Shown: in pieces, positions 4,185-12,033 of the stretch
Layout of the letters: each line of letters opens with the position of its first letter
Position numbering within the stretch: the stretch's first letter is position 1
Assembly: GCA_035526665.1 (NCBI GenBank)
Contig: DATLBY010000088.1
Span: forward strand, 1 to 15,476
DNA length: 15,476 nt
Direction of reading: 5' to 3'
Source of the DNA: DATLBY01 sp035526665
GTDB lineage: Bacteria > Acidobacteriota > Terriglobia > Bryobacterales > Bryobacteraceae
Notes under the pieces: model-generated
Database searches by the model: none
What the model saw: only the letters and a program-made list of their open reading frames with translations
Told to the model about the DNA's origin: nothing
Translations under genes and position numbers: made by a program

Positions 4185-6734
4185 ATGGCACTTGCAGCCG
4201 GCAGCCGCCTGGGACCCTACGAGATTGTTGCTCCGATTGGAGCCGGGGGCATGGGCGAGGTCTACAAGGCTCGCGACACGCGGCTCGACCGGACAGTCGC
4301 CATAAAGACTTCGACGCGCCAGTTTGTGGAACGCTTCCAACGCGAGGCCCAGGCCATCGCGGCACTGAATCACGCAAATATCTGCACGCTGCACGATGTG
4401 GGAGCCGACTACCTGGTCATGGAGTTCCTTGACGGCAGGCAATTGAAAGGTCCGTTGCCCGTCCCGGAGGCGCTTCGCTACGCAATCCAGATCGCCGAAG
4501 CCGTGAGCCACGCCCACAAACACGGTGTGATTCATCGGGATCTGAAGCCCGGGAACATCCTCGTCACAAAATCCGGCATCAAGGTGCTCGACTTCGGCCT
4601 CGCGAAAATGAGCCGCGCCGCTGCGGCTGCAGGCGAGGCCACGATGACCCAGATAACGCAGGAAAGTATGCTCGTCGGTACGCCGCGCTACATGGCTCCC
4701 GAGCAACTCGAAGGCAAGGAAGCCGACGCGCGCAGCGACATCTTCGCTTTTGGCTTGGTCCTCTATGAGATGCTGACCGGCCGGGCGGCTTTTGACGGCA
4801 AGACGCAGGCGAGCGTCATAGCGGCTATTATGACCGCCGAGCCGCCGCCTGTCACCAGTTTCGAGCTGTCGATTCCTCCGGCGCTCGATCATCTGGTCCG
4901 CACGTGCCTGGAGAAGGATCCCGGCAACCGGCAGCAGGACATGCACGACGTCCTGCTGCAGTTGAAGTGGATCGCCGGGCATCCGTCCGGGGACGCGGTT
5001 GCCGGACGGAAGCGGGCCTATCTTCTGCCGTGGTCCGTTGCCGCAGTGATTGCTGCCGCCGCTCTCGGCGTAGGGATGTACCCTCGCGAAAAGCCCGCGC
5101 CCTTGCTCCCGGTGCGTTTCGAAATTCCACTTCGTGACCCGGGAATCTGGGGGGGCGTTATGCCTGCACTTTCCCGGGACGGTCGTTCCGTCGCCTACGC
5201 AATTTCGGCGCCGGGCTCGATGACGCTCACTATCTCCGTGCGCGATCTCGATTCGTTTCACTCCAGGCCCGTGCCCGGGACCGAGGGAGCAACGTGTCTG
5301 TTCTGGTCTCCAGACAAACGGTACCTTGCGTTTTGCGTGAACCGCCAACTGAAGAAAATCGACATCAACGGCGGTCCGGCGCAACTGGTCATGGATCGGG
5401 ACGCGGCTCAAGGCGATTGGGGGGAAGACGGATCCATTCTCGTCGGCGGAAGGACCATCCGCCTTCTCTCGAATGGATCTGAGCGGCCTTTGCTGAAACC
5501 GGATGACAGCCGGAAGGAGGTCGCCCAGTTGTACCCGAGGTTTCTGCCCGGCGGAAAACGGTTCGTCTACACCTCATTGAGCGCGATACGCGGCGAGAGT
5601 GCTCTTTACCTCGGGTCGTTGGACGGTGGGACTCCCCAACCGTTGGTCAAGGCCGAATCGAATTCATATTTCGTTTCGCCTGACATTCTGGTTTTCACTC
5701 GAGGAAACGACGTCTATGCGCAAAGGCTGAATGTCCCAAGTTTCAAACCGGTAGGCGAGCCGTTTGTGGTGGGCGCGTCAGTGAGCCGCGCAATCATCGG
5801 CACCGCGGCGTCCGTGGCGGCATCCGCCAACGGCGTTCTGGTCTATCGCGAGCCGCTGTCGGCCTTGACCCAGCCCAATTGGACGGACCGCTCCGGTAGA
5901 GTCCTCGGACCGGCAGCCGACGCGCGCCCTTATGTGCAAATGGCCCTTTCACCGGATGAGCGTCGCGTCGCCTTTCAGATCTTCGGCCCTATTAGAAACG
6001 CAGCCGACATCTGGCAATTAGATCTGTCTACGCGCATCGTCTCCCGCGTTACCTCCGAAACCGGCTCGGTGGATCCGGCCTTATGGTCCGCCTCAGGCCG
6101 CGATGTACTATTCGCGGCAACAGATCGCAACGCGCTGAACCGCAAGCCGGTCGGAGGCGGTGAGACTTCGATCCTCTGGAAAGCGGACCAGTTTGTCTTT
6201 CCCGCGCAGGAACTGAAGGACGGTTCGATTATCTTTCATAACCCGTCGGGCTATTCGGTGTGGCTACTTCCTTCCGGCGCCGCCGCGGGCGCTGTGCCCC
6301 GCCTGCTCCACCAGACCGATTACGCCAAGGATTCGTTCCACGTCTCCCCGGATGAGCGCTGGATCAGCTACTCGGCCAATGAGACGGGTCGTTGGGAGGT
6401 CTATGTCGCGGCATTTCCAAGCTTCAAGGAACGCATTCAGGTATCCAACAACGGCGGTGCCCAGGGACTTTGGCGCAAGGACGGCAAAGAGCTGTTCTAT
6501 CTGGCGCTGGACGGTAGCGTCCAGGCAGTCGAGATGCGGCCTGGAGCGCAGGGCATGGAGGCAGGGGCGCCGAAGATGCTTTTTCGAACGAAGATTCCCG
6601 TTCGCCCGACTTCGGATCAATTCGCGGTAACGGGAGACGGCCGCAGGTTCCTACTGCTTGAGGCCGCCGATCCCGATGTAAAGCCTTGGAAGGTGGTTCT
6701 GAACTGGCCGGCCACGCTCCCCCCGGGTCGCTAG
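4185..6734 (+). CDS. Membrane-anchored Ser/Thr protein kinase with C-terminal beta-propeller
   Basis: This 849-residue eukaryotic-like (PknB-type) kinase carries a Gly-rich loop GAGGMGEV (19-26), ATP-binding K41 in VAIK, a candidate helix-C E54, the catalytic loop HRDLKPGN (117-124, base D119), DFG (136-138), APE (171-173) and D185. A single membrane segment lies at about 279-298. The rest (about 305-849) is a WD40/PD40 TolB-like propeller with blade motifs such as LSPDERRVAF, WSPDKRYLAF and VSPDERWISY, predicted outside the membrane as a sensor. All catalytic residues are present, so it should be active. The N-lobe is unusually compact: only 13 residues separate K41 and E54, against about 19 in PknB, and the hinge region is also short. 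There is no Shine-Dalgarno sequence; a -10-like TAGAAT sits at 4165. Its targets cannot be read from the neighbours. Confidence 0.93.
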   Translation: MALAAGSRLGPYEIVAPIGAGGMGEVYKARDTRLDRTVAIKTSTRQFVERFQREAQAIAALNHANICTLHDVGADYLVMEFLDGRQLKGPLPVPEALRYAIQIAEAVSHAHKHGVIHRDLKPGNILVTKSGIKVLDFGLAKMSRAAAAAGEATMTQITQESMLVGTPRYMAPEQLEGKEADARSDIFAFGLVLYEMLTGRAAFDGKTQASVIAAIMTAEPPPVTSFELSIPPALDHLVRTCLEKDPGNRQQDMHDVLLQLKWIAGHPSGDAVAGRKRAYLLPWSVAAVIAAAALGVGMYPREKPAPLLPVRFEIPLRDPGIWGGVMPALSRDGRSVAYAISAPGSMTLTISVRDLDSFHSRPVPGTEGATCLFWSPDKRYLAFCVNRQLKKIDINGGPAQLVMDRDAAQGDWGEDGSILVGGRTIRLLSNGSERPLLKPDDSRKEVAQLYPRFLPGGKRFVYTSLSAIRGESALYLGSLDGGTPQPLVKAESNSYFVSPDILVFTRGNDVYAQRLNVPSFKPVGEPFVVGASVSRAIIGTAASVAASANGVLVYREPLSALTQPNWTDRSGRVLGPAADARPYVQMALSPDERRVAFQIFGPIRNAADIWQLDLSTRIVSRVTSETGSVDPALWSASGRDVLFAATDRNALNRKPVGGGETSILWKADQFVFPAQELKDGSIIFHNPSGYSVWLLPSGAAAGAVPRLLHQTDYAKDSFHVSPDERWISYSANETGRWEVYVAAFPSFKERIQVSNNGGAQGLWRKDGKELFYLALDGSVQAVEMRPGAQGMEAGAPKMLFRTKIPVRPTSDQFAVTGDGRRFLLLEAADPDVKPWKVVLNWPATLPPGR

Positions 6735-6743
6735 GAAAGGCCT

Positions 6744-6765
6744 CCGTCTGCCAGGCGGCGATTTT
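6744..6765 (+). terminator. Weak intrinsic terminator candidate after the kinase
   Basis: CCGTCT (6744-6749) can pair with AGGCGG (6753-6758) around a three-base loop, with one G-T wobble, and TTTT follows at 6762-6765 after a three-base gap. The stem is short and the T-run is weak and offset, so termination efficiency would be low. It lies ten bases downstream of the kinase stop, the right place for a terminator. Confidence 0.3.
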
Positions 6766-6892
6766 CAGTCACAGGTTTCGAAAATAAAAAGTATCTTCCT
6801 ATCCACTCAGCAACATACAGCCAAAATACCTGTTCCGTGGACCCCTGATTCCTTGCTTGCGAATGGTAGCGTCAAATCAGGAAGGTGCCAAC

Positions 6893-7570
6893 ATGAATCG
6901 GCCAGTCCCCAACAGCCCCATCACCGTACGGCAACAGACGGCTAACGAACGCAACGCGCAGCTCAGCACCGGCCCTCGCACCGCCGCCGGCATCGAGGCC
7001 TGCAAGCATAACCGAACCAGCCACGGACTCTCCTCCACATTGACTGTCCTTCCCTCGGAGGACCAGTCCCAGTTCGATGAGCTCCACGCAGCTCTCACCA
7101 GGGAGCACTCCCCCGCCGGGCCCACGGAGGACGCTTTGGTGGCGCAAATCAGCTCCGCCATCTGGAAACTCCGCCGCCTCGCCGCCATCGAAGAGAGCGT
7201 CTTCAACCGGATGCTTTCTCCGGAGGCCGCCGCTACCCCCATCGACCAGATCGCCGGCGAGCTCCTCAACAACAGCAAGAGCGGCTCGGTCCTCGCCCTC
7301 CTGCATCGCTACCAGTCCGGGCTCAACCGCCAGTTCCTCCAGGGCCTCAAGGAGCTTCGCATCGTGCAGGACCGGCGCCGCGCGGCCCAGGACGCTGCCG
7401 ACAAGTCCAATCTCCTCCATCAGATCGCCGGAAATACAGAACGGACCCATTCTCAGAAGCGCGCTATTGATCTCTTTACCGGAGATCCCAGAATTCTTAT
7501 CGACTATGTAAATGCCGAAGCCGCCGTAATCGCCGGAATCAAACCGAAAGCGCTCGGCGCTCAGCTTTAG
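6893..7570 (+). CDS. Protein of unknown function with N-terminal 'STGPRT' motif
   Basis: This is a 225-residue soluble protein. I chose ATG 6893 because AGGAAGG lies nine bases upstream; the frame could extend to a TTG at 6857. Residues about 18-45 read AQLSTGPRTAAGIEACKHNR then TSHGLSS, a motif (NAxxSTGPxTxxGK..xxxNxxxHGL) shared by a family common in Acidobacteriota and Planctomycetes, often in several copies per genome. The remainder is helical and rich in Ala, Arg and Leu, with a VLPSEDQSQFDELHAAL segment typical of the family. No catalytic motif, signal peptide or membrane segment is visible. The N-terminal block could bind nucleic acid, but this is speculation. It stands alone between the kinase and the DUF1549 gene. 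Confidence 0.75.
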   Translation: MNRPVPNSPITVRQQTANERNAQLSTGPRTAAGIEACKHNRTSHGLSSTLTVLPSEDQSQFDELHAALTREHSPAGPTEDALVAQISSAIWKLRRLAAIEESVFNRMLSPEAAATPIDQIAGELLNNSKSGSVLALLHRYQSGLNRQFLQGLKELRIVQDRRRAAQDAADKSNLLHQIAGNTERTHSQKRAIDLFTGDPRILIDYVNAEAAVIAGIKPKALGAQL

Positions 7571-7604
7571 AGGTGTTCCGTGGAAGGAACCTCGCAAAGC
7601 TGAC

Positions 7605-7635
7605 TTGCTCCGGATCTGATAGCCTAAAATATATC
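7605..7635 (+). promoter_or_regulatory. Candidate promoter giving a leaderless transcript for the DUF1549 gene
   Basis: TAAAAT at 7625-7630 matches the -10 consensus at five of six positions and lies only five bases before GTG 7636. TTGCTC at 7605-7610 could serve as a -35 box, but the 14-base spacing is short. No Shine-Dalgarno sequence precedes the GTG. Transcription starting about seven bases after the -10 would begin on the start codon. Confidence 0.4.
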
Positions 7636-9825
7636 GTGGTAATTCGCCAAATATCCAAGCGTTATTACGCCGGTGCTCTCCTTATCACTGCGGGTGTGCT
7701 GTTCGCCGGCACGGATCGGCCAGTCGATAAAGAAGAGTCCCTGGTGGCTTCGCGCCGGGGCTATTGGGCCTTCAAAACTCCCGTGCGGCCCGCCACGCCT
7801 GCCGTGAACAGCGACTGGGCGCGGACTCCGATTGACGCATTCATCCTGTCTGCACTGGAGGCGAAGAAGCTCGCGCCATCCCCGGCGGCCGGACGTGCGC
7901 AACTCCTTCGGCGGGTGACGCTCGACCTCACCGGGCTTCCGCCCACCCCCGAAGAAGTCGCTGCCTTTTTGCGCGACAATTCGGCCGATGCGTATGAAAA
8001 GGTAGTCGACCGGCTGCTCGCGTCCTCCCATTACGGCGAGCGATGGGCGTTGCGCTGGCTTGACGTCGTGCGATACGCGGACACCAATGGTTTCGAAACC
8101 GACGCGGTTCGTCCTCAGGCGTGGCGCTATCGCGATTACGTCACCCACGCATTTAATAATGACAAGCCTTACGACCGCTTCCTGCGCGAACAGATTGCCG
8201 GCGACGAATTGTGGTCAGGCGACCGTGAGGCGGTAATTGCCAGTGGTTTTAACCGGCTCGGCCCCGCCCATATTGTGGGCGGTGTCCAGGATCAGGAACT
8301 CAACCGGCAGGAGCAGTTGACCGAGATGGCAGGCGCCATCGGACCTGTCTACCTGGGGCTGACGGTCGGCTGTGCCCGCTGCCACAATCACAAATTCGAT
8401 CCCATCCTGCAGGCCGATTATTACCGCCTGCAAGCCATCTACGCCGGTACCCAATTCAAAGAGATCGAAATCGCCACACCGGACCAGAAGCTGGCCTATG
8501 AGCAGGCTAAGAAGGCTTACGAGGCAAGCTTAAAGCCCTTGAAGGATCAGATCGCCGCCATCGAAGCGCCTTTTCGTGAGGCCTTGCGCAAGGAAAAAAC
8601 CGCGCGTCTGGATCCGAAGCTTCGAGCTGCGCTGGAGATTCCTAAAGAGCAGAGAAATGCCGAGCAGAAGCTGCTCGCCAAGGATGCCGAGGATCAGGTA
8701 AAGAGCACCTGGGACGAGGTGCTTGCCGCCATGCCGCCGGCCGAGCGCGATCGGCGCGCCGTCATCCGCAAGCAGTTCGTCGCGCTGGAGCTCACTGCGC
8801 CCGATCCCTCGCCTGCCGCCTATGCGGTCGCGAACATGGAGAAGGAGGTCCCTCCCACCCACATTCTGCAAGTAGGCGACTACAAACACAAACTGGGAGT
8901 GGTCGAGCCGGGATTCCTCAAAGTGCTCGTGCACAACGATACTGCTGTGCCTGCCGCGGCTGCCGGGCGTCGCTCCTCCCTGGCCAACTGGCTCGCCGAT
9001 CCGCGGCACCCGCTCACGGCGCGTGTGATGGTGAACCGCATCTGGCAGTTCCGCATGGGAACCGGCCTCGTGGCGACTCCAAACGACTTTGGGGTGCTGG
9101 GACAGCGCCCCACCAACCAGAAGCTGCTGGATTGGCTGGCGGTCGAATTCGTGGAGAAAGGCTGGAGCGTCAAGACGATGGACCGCATGATCGTGCTCTC
9201 CAGCGTGTACCGCCAAGGGACCCACGGCAACGCTGCTTCGGCGCAAATCGATCCGGATAACAAGCTCTACTGGCGCATGAACCGCCGACGCCTGGAGGGC
9301 GAGATCATTCGCGATAATGTCCTGGCAGTTGCCGGAACATTGAATCCAAAGCAGGGCGGCAAACCGGTCTTCGTGCCGATTGAGAAAGAAGTTTACGACC
9401 TGATCTTCTCGGAGGGCGAGCCGGACAATCTCTGGCCGGTGACCCCCGACCCCGCCGAACACACGCGGCGCAGCCTCTACCTGTTGAATAAACGAAGCGT
9501 GCGCCTCCCCCTGCTGGCCAACTTTGATCAGCCCGACACCATGACATCCTGTCCGGTTCGCCCCGTCAGCACCCACTCCCTGCAGAGTCTGTCGTTATTC
9601 AATAGCGATTTCATGAACCGTCAGGCGGAAGCATTTGCGGCGCGGCTGCGGCGCGAATCCGGCGGCAATGCCTCGCGCCAGGTGCGGAGGGCATTTCAAC
9701 TTTCGCTGGCGCGCGACCCCAGTCCCGCCGAACTGAAGCTTGCGAAGTCTTTCTTGCTGCACGCACCTTTGAGCGATTTCTGTCTTACGCTGCTCAACCG
9801 AAATGAGTTCGTCTATGTTCCCTGA
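7636..9825 (+). CDS. Secreted DUF1549/DUF1553 protein (PSCyt2/PSD1 type)
   Basis: I chose GTG 7636 because it places a signal peptide at the N-terminus (basic start, then GALLITAGVLFAG); the frame is open back to GTG 7573. The product is 729 residues. An N-terminal DUF1549 domain (PIDAFILSALEAKKLAPSP, then LLRRVTLDLTGLPPTPEEV, then LDVVRYADTNGFE) ends in GCARCHNHKFDPI, with the single CxxCH at C246/C249/H250, the family signature that may bind haem. A charged coiled-coil-like linker spans about 280-380. DUF1553 runs from about 449 (LANWLADPRHPLTARVMVNR) to the end. The N-terminal cytochrome domain found in many relatives is absent. It overlaps the DUF1501 gene by 23 bases; this pair is a conserved planctomycete/acidobacterial unit thought to act in periplasmic polysaccharide breakdown. 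The activity is not established. Confidence 0.88.
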   Translation: MVIRQISKRYYAGALLITAGVLFAGTDRPVDKEESLVASRRGYWAFKTPVRPATPAVNSDWARTPIDAFILSALEAKKLAPSPAAGRAQLLRRVTLDLTGLPPTPEEVAAFLRDNSADAYEKVVDRLLASSHYGERWALRWLDVVRYADTNGFETDAVRPQAWRYRDYVTHAFNNDKPYDRFLREQIAGDELWSGDREAVIASGFNRLGPAHIVGGVQDQELNRQEQLTEMAGAIGPVYLGLTVGCARCHNHKFDPILQADYYRLQAIYAGTQFKEIEIATPDQKLAYEQAKKAYEASLKPLKDQIAAIEAPFREALRKEKTARLDPKLRAALEIPKEQRNAEQKLLAKDAEDQVKSTWDEVLAAMPPAERDRRAVIRKQFVALELTAPDPSPAAYAVANMEKEVPPTHILQVGDYKHKLGVVEPGFLKVLVHNDTAVPAAAAGRRSSLANWLADPRHPLTARVMVNRIWQFRMGTGLVATPNDFGVLGQRPTNQKLLDWLAVEFVEKGWSVKTMDRMIVLSSVYRQGTHGNAASAQIDPDNKLYWRMNRRRLEGEIIRDNVLAVAGTLNPKQGGKPVFVPIEKEVYDLIFSEGEPDNLWPVTPDPAEHTRRSLYLLNKRSVRLPLLANFDQPDTMTSCPVRPVSTHSLQSLSLFNSDFMNRQAEAFAARLRRESGGNASRQVRRAFQLSLARDPSPAELKLAKSFLLHAPLSDFCLTLLNRNEFVYVP

Positions 9826-11239
9826 GCCATTCAGCCCCAAGCTGTCCCGCCGCAACATTTTGCGTACCGCCGCCCAGGGATTTGGCGCGGTCGCCCTGGA
9901 GCATCTGCTGCACCGCGATATGCTGGCCGCCGCCCGCGTGAATCCGCTGGCCGCCAAGCCCGCGCACCTGCCCGCGAAAGCGAAGTCCGTAATTTTTCTC
10001 TTCATGGTGGGTGCCCCCAGCCAGATCGATATCTATGATCCGAAGCCGGCGCTCAAGAAGTTTGCCGGACAAAAGCTCCCGGAAAGCTACGGGAAAGTAT
10101 CCAGCCAGTTCACCCAGGGCGATACCCCGCTGCTGCCTTCACCCTGGGAGTTTAAACAGCACGGACAATCCGGATTGCCGGTTTCGTCGTTGATGCCGCA
10201 CACCGCACGCTTTGTCGATGACATCTGTTTCGTGCGCAGTTTTTACACCGAGAGCGTCGTGCATGCTCCCGCCATGTACCAGGTGCACAGCGGCCGCATC
10301 CTGCCGGGCTTCCCCAGCATGGGATCCTGGGTCACCTACGGACTCGGCAGCGAATCGGAGAACCTGCCGGCTTATGTTGTGATGCCCCAACCGGAAGGTA
10401 CGCCGGAAGGCGGCACCCCCTGCTGGAGCGCCGGATTTCTGCCCGCCGTCTATCAGGGCACTCTGTTGCGCAGCGGCGCCAATCCGATCCTGCACTTGAA
10501 ACCTCCCGAGGGGATGACGCCGGCCCGCCAAAGAAAAGCGCTGGATCTTTTGCAGCAGTGGAACGAAATCGACACTGAGCCGGACGATTCTGAAATGGCC
10601 GCGCGGATCAGCGCCTACGAACTGGCATTCCGCATGCAAAGCCACGCGCCGGAGGCCGTGGATCTGACCAGCGAATCGGAAGCGACCAAAAAGTTGTATG
10701 GCCTCGATCAGGCGAAGACGCGCGATTTCGGTACCCGCTGTCTGCTGGCCCGCCGCATGGTGGAGCGCGGTGTTCGCTTCGTGCAGCTTTACTCGGGTGG
10801 CGGTCCGGTAAGTATCCAGTGGGATGCCCACTCTCACCTGGTGGATAACCACGAGAAGATGTGCTCGTTAACAGACCAGCCCGTGGCGGCGCTGCTCCAG
10901 GATTTGAAATCCCGCGGGCTGCTCGATTCCACGCTGGTCATCTGGGGCAGCGAGTTCGGCAGGTTGCCCATGTCACAGGGCGGCAACGGCCGGGATCACA
11001 ACCCGCACGGCTACACCATGTGGTTTGCCGGCGGCGGCGTCAAAGGCGGGCAGGCCATCGGCGAGACTGATGAATTGGGCGTCCGCGCCGTGGGCGAGCG
11101 CTATCATATGCGCGACTTCCATGCCACCATGCTTCGGCTGCTCGGCTTGGAGCAGACGAAGCTCTGGTACTTGCACAACGGGAGAAACGAGAAGCTGACC
11201 GATTTCGGCGGTAAAGTAATCGAAAAAGTGATCGCTTAG
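9803..11239 (+). CDS. Tat-exported DUF1501 protein (sulfatase-like fold)
   Basis: This 478-residue protein has a twin-arginine signal: SRRNILRTAAQGFGAVALEH (15-34) matches SRRxFLK closely, so it should be exported folded. The mature part is a DUF1501 domain, related to the alkaline-phosphatase/sulfatase superfamily: SVIFLFMVGAPSQIDIYDPK, then VHAPAMYQVHSGR, then LVIWGSEFGRLPMS and GRDHNPHGYTMWFAGGG. The conserved D/H residues of the last block are present. Length is typical. ATG 9803 lies inside the end of the DUF1549 gene, implying translational coupling; a second ATG at 9815 is possible and would keep the signal. Its stop overlaps by four bases with the stop of the minus-strand DUF1080 gene. 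Any hydrolase activity is inferred from fold and partners. Confidence 0.9.
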   Translation: MSSSMFPEPFSPKLSRRNILRTAAQGFGAVALEHLLHRDMLAAARVNPLAAKPAHLPAKAKSVIFLFMVGAPSQIDIYDPKPALKKFAGQKLPESYGKVSSQFTQGDTPLLPSPWEFKQHGQSGLPVSSLMPHTARFVDDICFVRSFYTESVVHAPAMYQVHSGRILPGFPSMGSWVTYGLGSESENLPAYVVMPQPEGTPEGGTPCWSAGFLPAVYQGTLLRSGANPILHLKPPEGMTPARQRKALDLLQQWNEIDTEPDDSEMAARISAYELAFRMQSHAPEAVDLTSESEATKKLYGLDQAKTRDFGTRCLLARRMVERGVRFVQLYSGGGPVSIQWDAHSHLVDNHEKMCSLTDQPVAALLQDLKSRGLLDSTLVIWGSEFGRLPMSQGGNGRDHNPHGYTMWFAGGGVKGGQAIGETDELGVRAVGERYHMRDFHATMLRLLGLEQTKLWYLHNGRNEKLTDFGGKVIEKVIA

Positions 11240-12033
11240 TGCTTCTTCACCGGCAGCAGTTCGATCCGCCGGAAAAAGATCTCCGCTCCTTCTGACTGTA
11301 TCTGGATTTTCCCGGCGGTTTGGGAAGACCTGGTTCCGTGGTTTACCACCACGCCGTTCACCAGGTTCGTCAGCGAATCCCCGTCGGCGATCACTTCAGA
11401 CCGGTTCCATTCTCCCACCGGCTTCTCCACGTCATTGCGGCCGCGGAAGCCGAGCTTGTCCTGCCACTCCGGATCGCGCCCGAACCAGTCGAAGCGGCCG
11501 CTGTCCTTGGTCACGGGCTTGCCGCCTTTTTCCCAGTAGAGTTCGTTCTTGCCGCCGACGCGCGTCTCCACGGTCAGCGATGGCTTGTTGGCCCCGCCCA
11601 CCAGAATGAAATCACCGCAGCCGCCCTCGATAATCTGCGCCTCGATGGATTCCATCCAGGTATTGCTGTGCGCGCCGTCCGCGCCCACACTGTGCACCAG
11701 AATGCCGCTGTCCCGCGATTTCTCCTTGCGTTCACCCAGGTTGGGGCCGCCCCACTTCCACTCCGCAACCAAGTGGTAATCGCGATAGCTGTTTTTAGTG
11801 ACGATACCACCCCACTCTTCGCCCGAGATGCGAATCATGCCGTCCTTTACCGTGAAGACCTTCTTGGGATCCTCGTACTTGTTCTCCCGCAGCCAGGTAT
11901 ACCAGCCATCCAGATTACGGCCGTTAAACAGCGCAATCTTCTTGTGCGGCGCAATCGGCGGCGCCGCCTTTTCATCGGCGGCGAACAGGCAACACACCGC
12001 GACACATCCCAGAACCACGCTAGTGCGAATCAT
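11236..12033 (-). CDS. Secreted DUF1080 protein (3-keto-disaccharide hydrolase-like)
   Basis: This 265-residue protein has a signal peptide (hydrophobic residues 5-18, cleavage likely near FAA-D). The hallmark LFNGRNLDGW lies at 35-44, and the concanavalin-like sandwich follows with GGIVTKNSYRDYHLVAEWKW, then RDSGILVHSVG, then NTWMESIEAQIIEGG. These are all conserved DUF1080 blocks. Family members include 3-keto-glycoside hydrolases or lyases; others act as carbohydrate-binding modules, so the exact role is open. GGAAG lies a few bases before its ATG at 12033-12031, and the start overlaps the stop of the upstream ceramidase-like gene (ATGA), so the two form a minus-strand operon. The 3' end overlaps DUF1501 convergently. 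Confidence 0.9.
   Translation of the reverse strand: MIRTSVVLGCVAVCCLFAADEKAAPPIAPHKKIALFNGRNLDGWYTWLRENKYEDPKKVFTVKDGMIRISGEEWGGIVTKNSYRDYHLVAEWKWGGPNLGERKEKSRDSGILVHSVGADGAHSNTWMESIEAQIIEGGCGDFILVGGANKPSLTVETRVGGKNELYWEKGGKPVTKDSGRFDWFGRDPEWQDKLGFRGRNDVEKPVGEWNRSEVIADGDSLTNLVNGVVVNHGTRSSQTAGKIQIQSEGAEIFFRRIELLPVKKH

Noticed and set aside
4170..5411. Long minus-strand open frame (413 codons) opposite the kinase
   Set aside because: It is antisense to a kinase with complete motifs, has Arg/His-rich shadow composition, and has no ribosome-binding site or recognisable domain.
6872..7597. Minus-strand open frame opposite the STGPRT gene
   Set aside because: The plus-strand frame has a ribosome-binding site and a known family motif; the reverse frame is a Gly/Leu-rich shadow.
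8530..9576. Long minus-strand open frame (348 codons) opposite the DUF1549/DUF1553 gene
   Set aside because: It is a GC-rich shadow of a real gene, with no domain and histidine/arginine-heavy composition.
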